Of a stretch of 64,000 nt of DNA, positions 55,242-64,000 are shown piece after piece. A model generated the notes under the pieces. That model ran no database searches, was not told the origin of the DNA, and saw nothing but the letters and a program-made list of their open reading frames with translations. The translations under genes and the position numbers were made by a program. Source of the DNA: Diaporthe sp. PMI_573 (taxonomy: Eukaryota > Ascomycota > Sordariomycetes > Diaporthales > Diaporthaceae); NCBI GenBank assembly GCA_021399435.1, contig JAJTUP010000028.1, positions 186,001 through 250,000 on the forward strand, read 5' to 3'. Position 1 is the stretch's first letter. Every line of letters begins with the position of its first letter.

Positions 55242-55399
55242 AACCTAGCTGTGCCGATGCCCCAGCCTCGAAGACGCTCTCAAGGTCTTTTTTCGGTCTG
55301 CCTGGACTGGACTTGCGCATATTTGACCACCAGGTCATAACTCAATTTGAGGACTCAACCGCACTCACAACTAATTTTTCTGATCCTTCCCACCGCATT

Positions 55400-55966
55400 A
55401 TGGCTCACCAGCGGGGAGACTTTTCTTTCTACTTCCAGGGCCAACATCTCCAGGCCATATCAGATGATCCACGACAGCAGCCACCTGAGTCTCAGCCACC
55501 GCCAATTGAAGCCGCTCTAAAAGCTGGGCTCTTCCCAGAGTTGGAAATCGATCGTACAGATCGATTCCGAGCCCTGATCGATCGATTTATATCGATCATC
55601 ACCTTCAATCGATCGATATCGATCGAGCGGCCCTCTCAGTCGATCGATATCGATCGATCATATCGATCAGACAGAGCCTCACGTGACAAGGCAACGAAGC
55701 TGCTAAAGTCGGCAAATCATCTAGGTTCAAGCGTGGCTGCGGCCAGGTTGGCGACTGGAAATCTGGCCTTTTTCGGTACGATGGGCCCGTACTGTGATGT
55801 GTGTTTGGCCGATAGGAGGGAAGTCTACTACCACTGTTCAGTTTGTATAAACGGTTATTTCGATATCTGTTCACATTGTCAGAAAGTTGGAGCTCTTTGC
55901 TTTGTTAAGTCACATATATTACATACTTATGGACAGGGGTCTGTTGCTTATGACTCTTCCTCATGA
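55400..55966 (+). CDS. ZZ-type zinc-finger protein
   Basis: ATG 55400 (MAHQRGDFSFYFQGQHLQAI) is the first Met before the conserved part. Residues ~45-95 are encoded by a run of GATCGAT palindromes and give an Arg/Asp/Ser/Ile repeat. Residues ~135-170 form a ZZ-like finger: YCDVCLADRREVYYHCSVC, YFDICSHCQKVGALC. ZZ fingers bind zinc and often peptides or SUMO/ubiquitin partners. Many fungal proteins carry one after a long N-terminal region with NACHT or ankyrin repeats; none is seen here. It ends at 55966. Confidence 0.65.
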   Translation: MAHQRGDFSFYFQGQHLQAISDDPRQQPPESQPPPIEAALKAGLFPELEIDRTDRFRALIDRFISIITFNRSISIERPSQSIDIDRSYRSDRASRDKATKLLKSANHLGSSVAAARLATGNLAFFGTMGPYCDVCLADRREVYYHCSVCINGYFDICSHCQKVGALCFVKSHILHTYGQGSVAYDSSS

Positions 55967-56419
55967 TACAGTACACGGAAATTATCATCAGAAAAGTCAC
56001 TATAGTATCACGCCTGCTATTCTGCTTCCAAAGAAGATAGGAGGGAAGAGTGTTCAACAGCCACATGTGCCGAGAGAGGAATTTTTCTTTTTTTTTAAAA
56101 AAAAAAACGGGGTTTCCTTTGTCAAGGCTTGTCGAGCATCTTGTGATCCTGGACAAATTGAAAATTCGTAATTAGAATTTGGTACTGTTTTTTATGCTCT
56201 TCCGTGCTCACTTGATAATCCTGTCAGGCACTTTGTTCCCCGATATGGTCAATCATAAGGGGAATCAGACGTCAGCAGGGAGATGATAGAAAGACTATCA
56301 CAGGAGAGGCGGGAGAGTAATTCTTGACACTGGCACATCGGGGCTTTAAAGCAGGCACCGCATCCAATGCCGATTGGGAAGTCACGCCAATTCTAACATG
56401 AATTCATTCGCAACTCTAG

Positions 56420-57284
56420 GTACGCTCATTCGAATATTCTATCGTGAACCCGGAAGGCGATCATCATTTGCGGTTTCTGTGCCATCGGGAAAACGTATTT
56501 TCTATCCGACAAAAATAATCTACAGCAGGGTATGGATATTTATGATATAGACTCGAGCAACTACAGCTCCAAGCCAGGCTTCCCGCACAACTATATCTCC
56601 GAGATCCGAAGACTGGCAGATAAGCGCTGTATCATCCTGGTCTCGACCCACGGAGGCGTGCCCACACAGCTGGCCAAGGAGGGCTATTACGTTGCACTAG
56701 TCTACCCTGGTGACAGCCTATAAGCGAAGCGGGAATGGCTGCGGAGGCTCGAAGGACGGGAGAAAGCGGGTAAAGACTCGAAACTCTATAAACTCACTGT
56801 CAAGAATTGGAACTCGTGGTATGCAAGAACAACAAGTGAAGAGGTCAGCCGCAGATGGATTCTTCCCAATAATCAGTACTTGAGTAATATTTTTCAGGAG
56901 ATATATGACGACTTCCGAAATTACCAAGCCCGCAAAGCAGGAGAAACAAAGCTACTTTCCGATGGCGAAATTAAGCAAATAGTGCCGCATAACCTTATAG
57001 CCCCAGTTCCGAAAGATTTTCTTCATCTTACTTCTACGTCATCCAACATGGTACCTCTTCAGCATCAACCTACCGCTAGTCAAGCAAAGGCCCGCTACGG
57101 GAACCACGACAACGTCGACAGGATTAGCGCAGTGCGTATTATGTACATTCTGAATCTCACGGCATTCTTGTACATCATAAATATGGCCGCAGCGTCCTGG
57201 ACGTTTCGAGCTTGGGTCACTTGGTTTCCAACAAGGTCGAAGCGCTTCGACATCACAAGACGGTCGGCCAATAAAACTGTGTAA
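56420..57284 (+). pseudogene. Nucleotide-kinase-like protein, interrupted by a TAA
   Basis: From about 56480 a VPSGKT-like P-loop piece precedes the main frame: DIDSSNYSSKPGFPHNYISE, CIILVSTHGGVPTQLAKEGY, YVALVYPGDSL, TAA at 56721-56723, then in the same frame AKREWLRRLEGREKAGK, LTVKNWNSWYARTT and NQYLSNIFQEIYDDF. The order NxYIxxI, VSTHxxV, LVYP, K-EWxxRL, W-xxW, YLSxI is one I recall from small nucleotide-kinase-like proteins of phages, large DNA viruses and some fungi. The single stop and the displaced P-loop make it a pseudogene. The part after 56930 has lost recognisable sequence. Confidence 0.5.
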
Positions 57285-57786
57285 TACTCGAGCGAGGTGA
57301 AAAGGCCACGTTGGTGAGCTCACCACAGTGTGATTTGCCGTCGGAATGTGGGCTTGACAACATGAATGCGTCATTGGAACTAGAGCGGCAGAGACAGCCA
57401 ATCTCGCCAATTGAAAGTGACAAACCGTCGGGCGGACAGGTTGATTGGACTGCAGGTGGAGGGTCTGACTGTGTGCGAAGGGGGTGAGGATGGGAAGAGG
57501 ATTTGGGATCAAGGAACAAGGGAAATGTTTCATGCTTAGTGTGGCTGCAGGGCACCGCCCCACACCAGAACTCCTTCGCCCCTGCGGGACCCGTTGGACT
57601 AGGTTCTAGCACTGGGTTATCGGTGTACAATGAGACCAAATACGGCGGATGAGAGGAGAATTTAGGTTAGGCCAGGAGGAGAGCAGAACAGCCAAAGACG
57701 AAAGGGCAGGGGCGAGAAGGCGGCAGGGTAGATCGACCGGCATACAGTATCTATAGCTGCCTCTATTAGCAGTGATGATAAATGAG
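57285..57786. other. Intergenic region
   Basis: Frames on the minus strand (57039-57639) are Pro/Ser/His-rich without motif. Nothing supported. Confidence 0.4.
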
Positions 57787-58016
57787 TTAAGGTAGAGCTC
57801 GGAGAATCGACCACTACACAACAGAAAGAGTTGCCACGGGAGTGTGAGGAGCGCATTGTATGGCATTTCCTCTACAATAACTGGCCTGACTTTGGTGTCT
57901 TAGCCATTGAGGACCTTGACAGCTTTTTCAAATTGATGCGCATGTCGCGCGAAAAGAACACTAGCCTTGCACCAAAACTTTCCAGATATTTAACTTTGGG
58001 TCCAGAAGCAAGCTGA
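57787..58016 (+). pseudogene. Tyrosine phosphatase fragment with WPD loop
   Basis: ECEERIVWHFLYNNWPDFGV, LAIEDLDSFFKLMRMSREKN and then TSLAPKLSRYL and stop. It holds the WPD loop (general-acid Asp) but ends before the HCxxGxGRS loop. The chimeric ORF at 37207-38070 holds the opposite part, joining at the same DSFFxLMRxSREKN segment, so two related PTP genes were each cut in or near this region. Confidence 0.7.
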
Positions 58017-58574
58017 GAGTTCTTGCCCAACAATTCGTGGGTTATTAGCTTCAATGGTATTTCTCCAAAAACATAGATGTATCTATTCCCTCTTGTCAAA
58101 GTCATGCATTCAAGCTTTCCCACCAATAAACTAGCCCGCTACAGGCGACCCAAAGTAGAGACCTTACATCCCGGAATAATATCACATCGCTGGCAGGAAT
58201 GCACCTCAATATACCCGTTGACGCCAAAATCGAACGATATGAGATCGGTGATGTGCCCATGTTAGCACTATTTGCCCCTCAAAGGCGCCGAAAAGATAGC
58301 CGTAGATTGGAACGCAGTGCACTGCTCGTTTGTGGTGCCCTCTCATCTGGGGTGAAAAAAGTACGGCGCTGGAAACCGAATATTTAGGAATTCTAATTCC
58401 AGCTTCCAAAATCTGAAAATGCTCAAAAGGGCGAGTATAACTCAAATTTAACAATTAGAATAATTGGCGTAGAGGTATATAAAACAGTCCTAACATGATA
58501 CCAAACCGCCGTGATGCCCATTCTTAACATTAATAATAAAAAGTATCAGCGCCAACATTATTTTCGAGAGGATC

Positions 58575-59012
58575 ATGGTTTATCAGGTCAAAAGCACGCG
58601 TGTACGGAAGGATGCCAAGTCCAATGTTGCTAACATCAGAGGGCTAGTTCAGAAGGCGTTGCACCGCGCAGCAGAGAAGTTCAAAGGCTCCCCCAAGACT
58701 ACGCGAACTTTCCATTCTCCAACTGTTTTGAGATTGAACAGTTCCCAGTGCGCCAATCCAGGTATTGTGTACTACCATAAGATAGGTTCCGAAACCTTCC
58801 AATCCCCCAAAGTAGGAATACCTAACCAGGAGGAGGATGCAAAAAACTCATCATGCTCTACACTTGACGATGCCGACTCATTGAAGGGCTACCTGAGTCT
58901 TACCGACTCCGCTGAGTCCGACGATGGCGAGCTGGCATTCTATTTCGATAAACAAACAGCTTTTGAATGGTGTCTCAGCCAACAAAGTACTGGTTACAAG
59001 GAAAAAGTATAG
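58575..59012 (+). CDS. Small protein of unknown function
   Basis: ATG 58575 starts MVYQVKSTRVRKDAKSNVAN. The N-terminus is basic and helical (IRGLVQKALHRAAEKFKG); the C-terminal half is acidic with DDADSLKGYLSLTDSAESDD and ends AFEWCLSQQSTGYKEKV. 145 residues, no signal peptide or transmembrane segment. A compact ORF with normal composition, so probably real; no family recognised. Its stop is 30 bp from a Copia LTR. Confidence 0.45.
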   Translation: MVYQVKSTRVRKDAKSNVANIRGLVQKALHRAAEKFKGSPKTTRTFHSPTVLRLNSSQCANPGIVYYHKIGSETFQSPKVGIPNQEEDAKNSSCSTLDDADSLKGYLSLTDSAESDDGELAFYFDKQTAFEWCLSQQSTGYKEKV

Positions 59013-59044
59013 AGTATCAGGTGGTCCCTGAGATCATAATGTAC

Positions 59045-59301
59045 TGTCGGAATCTCTGGGGAAGATGCTGGGCAAAGATTGCTTGAGGGCAGATCAGGAT
59101 CTGAACATTCTGTGCTATGTTGCGATGCCTAACTACATTGTGATTACAGTGTGTCTGGCCGCCTATTTATAACCTGACCTCCCTGCCACTTATAGGTCTC
59201 GGTATATAACCGTGCTCAGACCTTATCCCTTGCTGGGCCGCGTGTCTCTTGCTGGGCCGCGTGTCATGTCCCTGACGAGCCCGAAGTGCTGCCTTCCAAC
59301 A
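59045..59301 (-). mobile_element. Copia LTR (3' LTR of a minus-strand element)
   Basis: 257 bp. On the minus strand it begins TGTTGGAAGGCAGCACTTCG and ends TTCCGACA. It directly follows the RNase H end of the Copia polyprotein and shares much of its sequence with the solo LTR at 10394-10691. 5' LTR and target duplication are not found: the element is truncated at about 61860. Confidence 0.88.
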
Positions 59302-59674
59302 CTCCCTCCGAAGCCACGTCGCTCCCAAGTGGCGATGGCTTCTTGGGCAGGCTGGGGCGCTCGTCGGCGTCATCCCATTCCATTCCCGCTCTGATCAGTA
59401 GCCGATCCATCGTAGCCTGGTCCAGTGACTTCGTTAGAAGGTCGGCTACGTTATCCTGCGACGGGATGTATTCAAAGGCCAAATTGCCCTTCTTGACTTC
59501 GTCTCGGGTGTAGTGGTATTTAGCCATGATATGTTTTGTCCTCTTAGATACCTCGCACTTGTTGGCGACGGCGATCATGGCCTGATTGTCACTATAGACG
59601 ATGATGGGTTCCTGGACCCACTCTTCCTCGTTCAACTCCGTAAGAAACTCACGCAGCCAAGCCAGCTCTGTGGC
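59302..59674 (-). pseudogene. Copia polyprotein 3' end (RNase H), downstream of pogo
   Basis: TELAWLREFLTELNEEEWVQ, IIVYSDNQAMIAVANKCEVS, KRTKHIMAKYHYTRDEVKKG, FEYIPSQDNVADLLTKSL: the final part of the Ty1/Copia RNase H, with DNQ and HI.xxYH landmarks. The end of the reading frame overlaps the LTR start. The upstream half continues at 61531 across the pogo insertion. Confidence 0.9.
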
Positions 59675-59676
59675 TA

Positions 59677-61528
59677 ACGTGCCCGGCCCGGAATTGGGCC
59701 CACCCCCGATTTGGGCCCCCTTCCGTCACGCACGCCCCCTTCGCCTTGACGACGACGTCGTCGCCACCACGATAGTTGACGATGTTTCCGATGGTGTTTC
59801 TGACTCGTCTGACCCGTCGCTATCGTCTGGCACCACGCCGGCTTCAATTTGAGTCCTCCGTACCGCTTCAATGTCTGCAAAAAGCTCATTTGGGTCAAGT
59901 TGAACCTTCTTCCTTCGGACCACCCTGCTGACTTCAATCTGGCGTTCTAGCTGCTCGGCTTTTCGTGAGGACATCGTCAGATCAACGTCTTTCTGATCCC
60001 AGCTCTTGAGAATCTTCCTGAAGAGGAGTCGTTGTGTGGGGCTTAGTTGCTTCCGACGGGTATACCGGGCCACCATGCCACGTAGCTCCTGGGACCGCTT
60101 AGGGGTCGCAAAAAACGGTCCCTTGAGGCAGACAAAAGCACTTGTCGGTGCAAAAATGGTCGTTGAAGCTATCGCCGGCACCCAAATTCAGCGATCTGGC
60201 TTCCTTGACGCGGTTGTCTTCAATAAAGTGGCTTCCAAGTGCCCTATGCTTAGACAACGGCCAGAGACCCGTTGCCCGCCACCCTGAACGGATATTTGAC
60301 TCTGTAAGTGTCTCTATTCGGGCCTTGTGATAGCAATAAAGAAACCGTTTCTTTGCTACGACTGACGACGAGTCGTGGCCGCCTTGTTGACCGAGATGCT
60401 TCTTGAAGGAGGTCTTTAGAGGGCCGAAGACCGCCACATCTAGCGGTTGAAGCATGTGTGACGTATGGGCCGGCAAAAAGACGATATACACGTGATTTGA
60501 GAAGCACTCCCACATAAAGTCGACTGTTGTATGTGTGTGGTGCCCATCTATTACGAGTAGGCGCCATTCAGATGGGTCTTCCGGCGCCGTCAGCGGAAGG
60601 AAGACCTTCTGTAGCCAATGGATGGCAATAGGTTCCTCCATCCACCCCTTTTTTGTCGCCGTAAACTGCCAGCCGTCGTGATCTTCAAGGGCAATAGGAA
60701 ACCACTGCTGCTGAATGCTTAGCCCTTTGAAGATAATCAGAGGAATCAGGGACCTGCCCGTGGCAGAGATACACTCAAGTAAGGAGGTCCACGCTCGTGA
60801 ATTGAAGTCCTTCTGAAGGAGGTCGCTTCCGTTTGAATAGCCGATCGTCAAAGCCTTCTCAGACTTACCCTCCATTAGCCCTCCCTCGTCAGCGTTCCAA
60901 CGGTTGGCCGGTTTTATCGCCTTGACGATAGGCAGCTGCATAAAGTCAAACCACGACCCAATGTTCTTTTTAGTGGCTGCTCTGAGCCGCTTTGATTCAA
61001 CCCTTTGATACTTACGGCTTTGGAGGAGAGGGTGACGAAGGAGGAAGGCCCTGAGCCACTTCCTTCCGAGCGGAGCGACCTCCTCCCCTGAGGAGCCCAG
61101 CCGGGCCGCCAGAGCCCTGGTTTCCCAGCGAGTTAACGCATGGCCAAGGCTGCTTTGGTTGGCCAAAAACATCGCCAATTGGTCCTCTTGGTGGTTAGAA
61201 AGAACCCTCTGAGGGTCGGCAGCAACCCTATGGCTTTGTGTGCCGGCGAGACGATGTTGAAGTGTAGAGCGTGGGATATGCCAGGTCCTGGAGGCCTGCT
61301 TGACTGACATCCCATCCCTGACCGCCACGATGGCGTCATGGATATCAATTTCGGCATAGGGCTTCATGACAACAAGGATAATGCCTGGGAGAAGTTTGGT
61401 GATCAGAAAACAAGTACTCGTTGAGAAAAAGTTGAGTTTATGTAGGGTGGGTACAGACGCGTGCACGCGTGAACGCGGGTGTGGGGGGGCCCAAATCGGG
61501 GGTGGGCCCAATTCCGGGCCGGGCACGT
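59677..61528 (-). mobile_element. Fot1/pogo element, near intact, inserted in Copia
   Basis: 1,852 bp. Ends are ACGTGCCCGGCCCGGAATTG (left) and the same 20 bases inward from the right end; the inverted repeat runs about 44 bp. TA is duplicated at 59675-59676 and 61529-61530. Removing the element and one TA rejoins Copia RNase H as STCESEYYA-ATELAWLREF. The ends are GC-rich, with GGGCCC palindromes. Confidence 0.93.
59726..61366 (-). pseudogene. Fot1/pogo transposase with one frameshift
   Basis: ATG 61366 starts MKPYAEIDIHDAIVAVRDGM, the Psq helix-turn-helix with GMSVKQASRTWHIPRSTLQ, then a CENP-B-like helix-turn-helix. The DDD triad is visible: RWNADEGG, LLVIDGHHTHTT and PAHTSHMLQPLDVAVF. 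A frameshift at about 60180, after SLNLGAGD, moves the remaining KGPFFATPKRSQELRG, PTQRLLFRKILKSWD and acidic tail into another frame. About 545 residues if unbroken. Otherwise no stops: a rather young element. Confidence 0.88.
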
Positions 61529-61530
61529 TA

Positions 61531-61860
61531 CAAGGTAGGCCGCGTAGTACTCTGATTCGCACGTTGATTGCGGTACAGGAGTTGTCAGCTTTGAGGACCA
61601 GCTGATAGCGGCGCCTGCCAGCATTATGATAAACCCGATAGTTGACCTGCTTGTCTCCTTATCGTCGTTATGCGAGGCGTCGCAGTAGGCGTGTAGGCCC
61701 AGTCCCGGGCATCCGGTCGCTCTAACACCTCGTCAAGTCCGATGGCACCGACTTTTTCAACCAGAGTACCTACGAACCTCTGGTTTTTAGCGCAACCGGC
61801 GTCTCTATATCGATCGACAGCCGTCAGTATGCAGAGGCGCAGAACCAACTAGAATCAGAA
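61531..61860 (-). pseudogene. Copia polyprotein, upstream RNase H part
   Basis: Minus strand: YCDASHNDDKETSRSTIGFI, MLAGAAISWSSKLTTPVPQS, TCESEYYAAY directly at the TA of the pogo insertion. The D of CDAS and E of SEYYA are RNase H landmarks. Upstream residues (VGTLVEKVGAIGL, RPDARDW) are less certain and need a frame change. Reverse transcriptase, integrase and the 5' LTR are absent. Confidence 0.82.
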
Positions 61861-62373
61861 TTGATTGGCAACAGCATCTCTCACGGGGGGCTGGTTTCTT
61901 GGCCTCGCCTTGCCACCCACATTGAACTCGCCAGGGTTTTGTGATATGACTCACAAGAGTTTCACCTGTCCAATATTGTCATCCAATGAATATACTGCAA
62001 GTTGCATTCTTAGCAGGCAGCAGGAGGAGTCGTGTAACGCAACACGGCTAGAGATAGGTAGGCTACACATTCGGCATACTCCTAGCCCTGGTTTTGTTAC
62101 AGCATGACGAGATTACAAATACAAGCCGGCCTATCTACAACCAGATTGTACAGACGACGCTTGCAATCGCATAACCCTATCTCTCGTTTCCCCATCACGT
62201 TGTACATCGAGCGCCTGGTCACATCCTTTGATAACTCGGCCTTCTGTGCTTTCAGCTCTGCTCGACACTTAATCGTCTTTGGGAATTCAGGGGCTAGACT
62301 CAGGCCTTCTTTGCTTTTCCACTTCTCAGCTTTCTCTTCCCATAACAAGTTCCGAGTGGTCCAAGATACCAGC
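61861..62373. other. 5' flank of the M16 gene
   Basis: Holds the promoter and leader of the metallopeptidase. An in-frame ATG at 62104 would add 90 residues beginning MTRLQIQAGLSTTRLYRRRL, basic and without acidic residues, compatible with a mitochondrial presequence; see the gene entry. Confidence 0.45.
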
Positions 62374-64000
62374 ATGTCGTTTCCAAATTACGAGCGCCGC
62401 TCTGCGGAGCTAGTAACGGCTGATCTCGAGACTTCCTCTCTGGATGATCGGAAATACCGCGTAATCCGCCTTCCGAACCAGCTGGAGGCCCTTCTCGTTC
62501 ACGATTCCGAAGCCGACAAGGCCAGTGCTGCCATGGACGTCAATGCCGGAGCCTTTTGCGACGAGGTGGATATGCCGGGTATGGCACACGCTGTTGAGCA
62601 TGTGAGTTGCATCGCATATATGGTTCTCAGGGCTACCGGGCGACACTGTGCTAACGCCAGACCACAAAGGTCTTATTTATGGGTACGAAGAAGTATCCCG
62701 AGGAAAATGCCTACGACCAGTACTTATCGGCACACGCTGGCACTTCGAATGCGTACACTGCCTCAACTTCTACCAACTACTACTTTGAGGTAGCCGGTCG
62801 GCCTAGTGACGATAGCGAGCCTTCGGCGACCAATCCGTCCCCGTTGAAGGGCGCTCTTGATCTCTTTGCTCACTTCTTCATCGAGCCCTTGTTTCTTGAA
62901 TCGACCTTGGACCGGGAACTCATGGCCGTGGACTCCGAGAACAAGAAGAACTTGCAGAGCGACATATGGCGACTTGACCAGCTTGGGAAGTCTTTGTCAA
63001 ACCCCACGCACCCCTACTGTCATTTTTCTACAGGCAACCTGGAGGTTCTCAAAATTGAGCCCGAGGCACGAGGAGTCAACGTGAGGCAGAAATTCATCGA
63101 CTTTTATGAGAGTCACTATTCTGCTAACCGTATGAAACTGGTTGTCTTGGGACGGGAGCCACTGGACGTCCTCGAGTCTTGGGTAGTGGAGTACTTCTCG
63201 CATATCCAGGACAAGAATCTCAAGCCCAACCGCTGGCCCGACGCTGCACCCCTTGGCCCTGAGCAGCTGGGATTGCAGGTCTTTGCGAAGCCGGTCATGG
63301 ATTCGAGGGAGCTCGGTCTGTCTTTCCCATTCCTCGACGAGGATGAGCTTTTCGAATCCCTCCCAAGCAGGTACATAAGCCACCTCATAGGACACGAGGG
63401 TCCCGGAAGTATCATGTCCTACATCAAATCCAAGGGTTGGGCGAATGGGCTCAGCGCTGGCGCTTATCCAGTGTGTCCTGGTTCGCCCGGGATTTTCGAC
63501 TGCCAAGTACAACTAACAGAAGAGGGTCTGAAACATTACAAGGAAATTGTGAAGGTCTTTTTCCAATACATTGCGCTCCTGCGAGAAACGCCACCACAGG
63601 AATGGATATTCGAAGAGCAGAGAGGCATGGCCGATGTGGACTTCAAATTCAAACAAAAGACGCCCGCAAGTCGTTTCACGAGCAAAATCAGCTCCGTCAT
63701 GCAACGTCCTCTGCCCCGAGAATGGCTCCTGAGCGGTTCTAGCCGGCTGAGAAAGTTCGAGCCAGAGCTTATTCGGAAAGGGATAGAATGCCTACGGCCC
63801 GAAAATCTGAGGATGTCAATCATATCTCGTGACGTTCCTGGACAATGGGAGAAGAAAGAGAAGTGGTACGGGACTGAGTACACGTGCGAGAAAATTCCCA
63901 GTGATCTCATGGAGGAGATCCGGCAAGCTGCAACAAGCAGCCCTGCGGACCGCGTCTCGAAGCTGCACATGCCACACAAGAATCAGTTCATACCGACTAA
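62374..64000 (+). CDS. M16 metallopeptidase, insulysin/Ste23-like (5' part)
   Basis: ATG 62374 starts MSFPNYERRSAELVTADLET. Exon 1 ends at 62601; a 68-bp intron (62602-62669) splits the active site in phase 0: GMAHAVEH then VLFMGTKKYPEENAYDQYLS. HAVEH (residues 72-76) is the inverted zinc motif HxxEH; the third ligand is the Glu of DSENKKNLQSDIWRL about 90 residues on. HPYCHFSTGNLEVL and later domain-2 sequence follow. Insulysins are about 1,000 residues with four half-domains; some 520 are visible and the gene runs past 64000. Ste23 clears a-factor and other peptides in the cytosol. The 62104 start would make a mitochondrial isoform possible. No defects seen; this is probably a functional housekeeping gene at the border of the TE-rich region. 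Confidence 0.88.

Noticed and set aside
35095..56107. T-run/A-run palindromes at 35095-35119 and 56088-56107 as retrotransposon tails or paired element ends
   Set aside because: No coding or terminal sequence accompanies them, and simple T/A runs are common in AT-rich fungal intergenic DNA.
62104..62373. ATG 62104 as the definite start of the M16 peptidase
   Set aside because: In frame and presequence-like, but fungal relatives normally begin near the MSFPNYERR-type segment; kept only as an alternative.
1..64000. CRISPR arrays, bacterial operons, Shine-Dalgarno sites
   Set aside because: Introns, eukaryotic families and fungal transposons dominate; the repeated words near hAT ends are irregularly spaced and in both orientations, unlike CRISPR repeats.

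Overview
The window looks like a transposon-rich accessory or subtelomere-like stretch of a filamentous ascomycete (Pezizomycotina, probably a Sordariomycete; the exact genus cannot be read from the sequence). Reasons: short 48-68 bp GT-AG introns, some with TACTAAT- or GCTAAT-like branch sites; fungal families such as an FTA2-like kinase fold, an ENA-type ATPase and an Ste23-like M16 peptidase; and hAT, Fot1/pogo and Copia elements throughout. Few genes are intact. Most are fragments joined at transposon ends.

Layout. 1-1760: 5' part of an unrecognised coiled-coil gene (gene Y), cut by a transposon. 1761-7695: a hAT element with 8-bp-TSD-type ends, carrying a second hAT (2599-5622) inserted in its transposase gene. 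7696-9051: 3' part of another host gene (gene X), then an ENA-type P-type ATPase fragment ending at a hAT-type MITE (9052-9200). 9200-19196: uncharacterised fungal genes, a solo Copia LTR with perfect 5-bp TSD, a C2H2-family gene, a dead pogo element (14962-17141) and a DNA-ligase-like C-terminus. 19197-21243: truncated hAT. 22398-23376: FTA2-like gene. 23748-26785: two more hAT pieces, the second cutting a patatin-like phospholipase gene (to 27935). 28129-28840: mannosyl-3-phosphoglycerate synthase pseudogene, cut by the right arm. 28840-33976: an inverted, apparently near-identical copy of 1761-6897. 33977-34277: the 5' part of gene X. 34278-64000: sparse fragments (HIU-hydrolase-like/PTP chimera, C2H2 factors, an Ulp1-like ORF, hAT and pogo remnants, a probable F-box gene, a ZZ-finger gene, a broken nucleotide-kinase-like gene, a Copia 3' end split by a 1.85-kb pogo element) and, at the right edge, the 5' half of an M16 metallopeptidase.

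The strongest result is structural. The 8-bp target duplication CTGGTCCG is split: one copy lies at 7696-7703 beside the right end of the left hAT arm, the other (reverse complement) at 33977-33984 beside the right arm. Gene X is split across the same two points, and its reading frame is restored when they are joined. This shows that gene X was interrupted by the composite hAT, and that recombination between this copy and a second, inverted, truncated copy then inverted the 21-27 kb between them.

There is no operon-like cooperation here. The logic is that of transposons: nested insertion, mobilisation in trans, recombination between copies, and gene breakage. All names rest on reading motifs by eye; no database search was possible.
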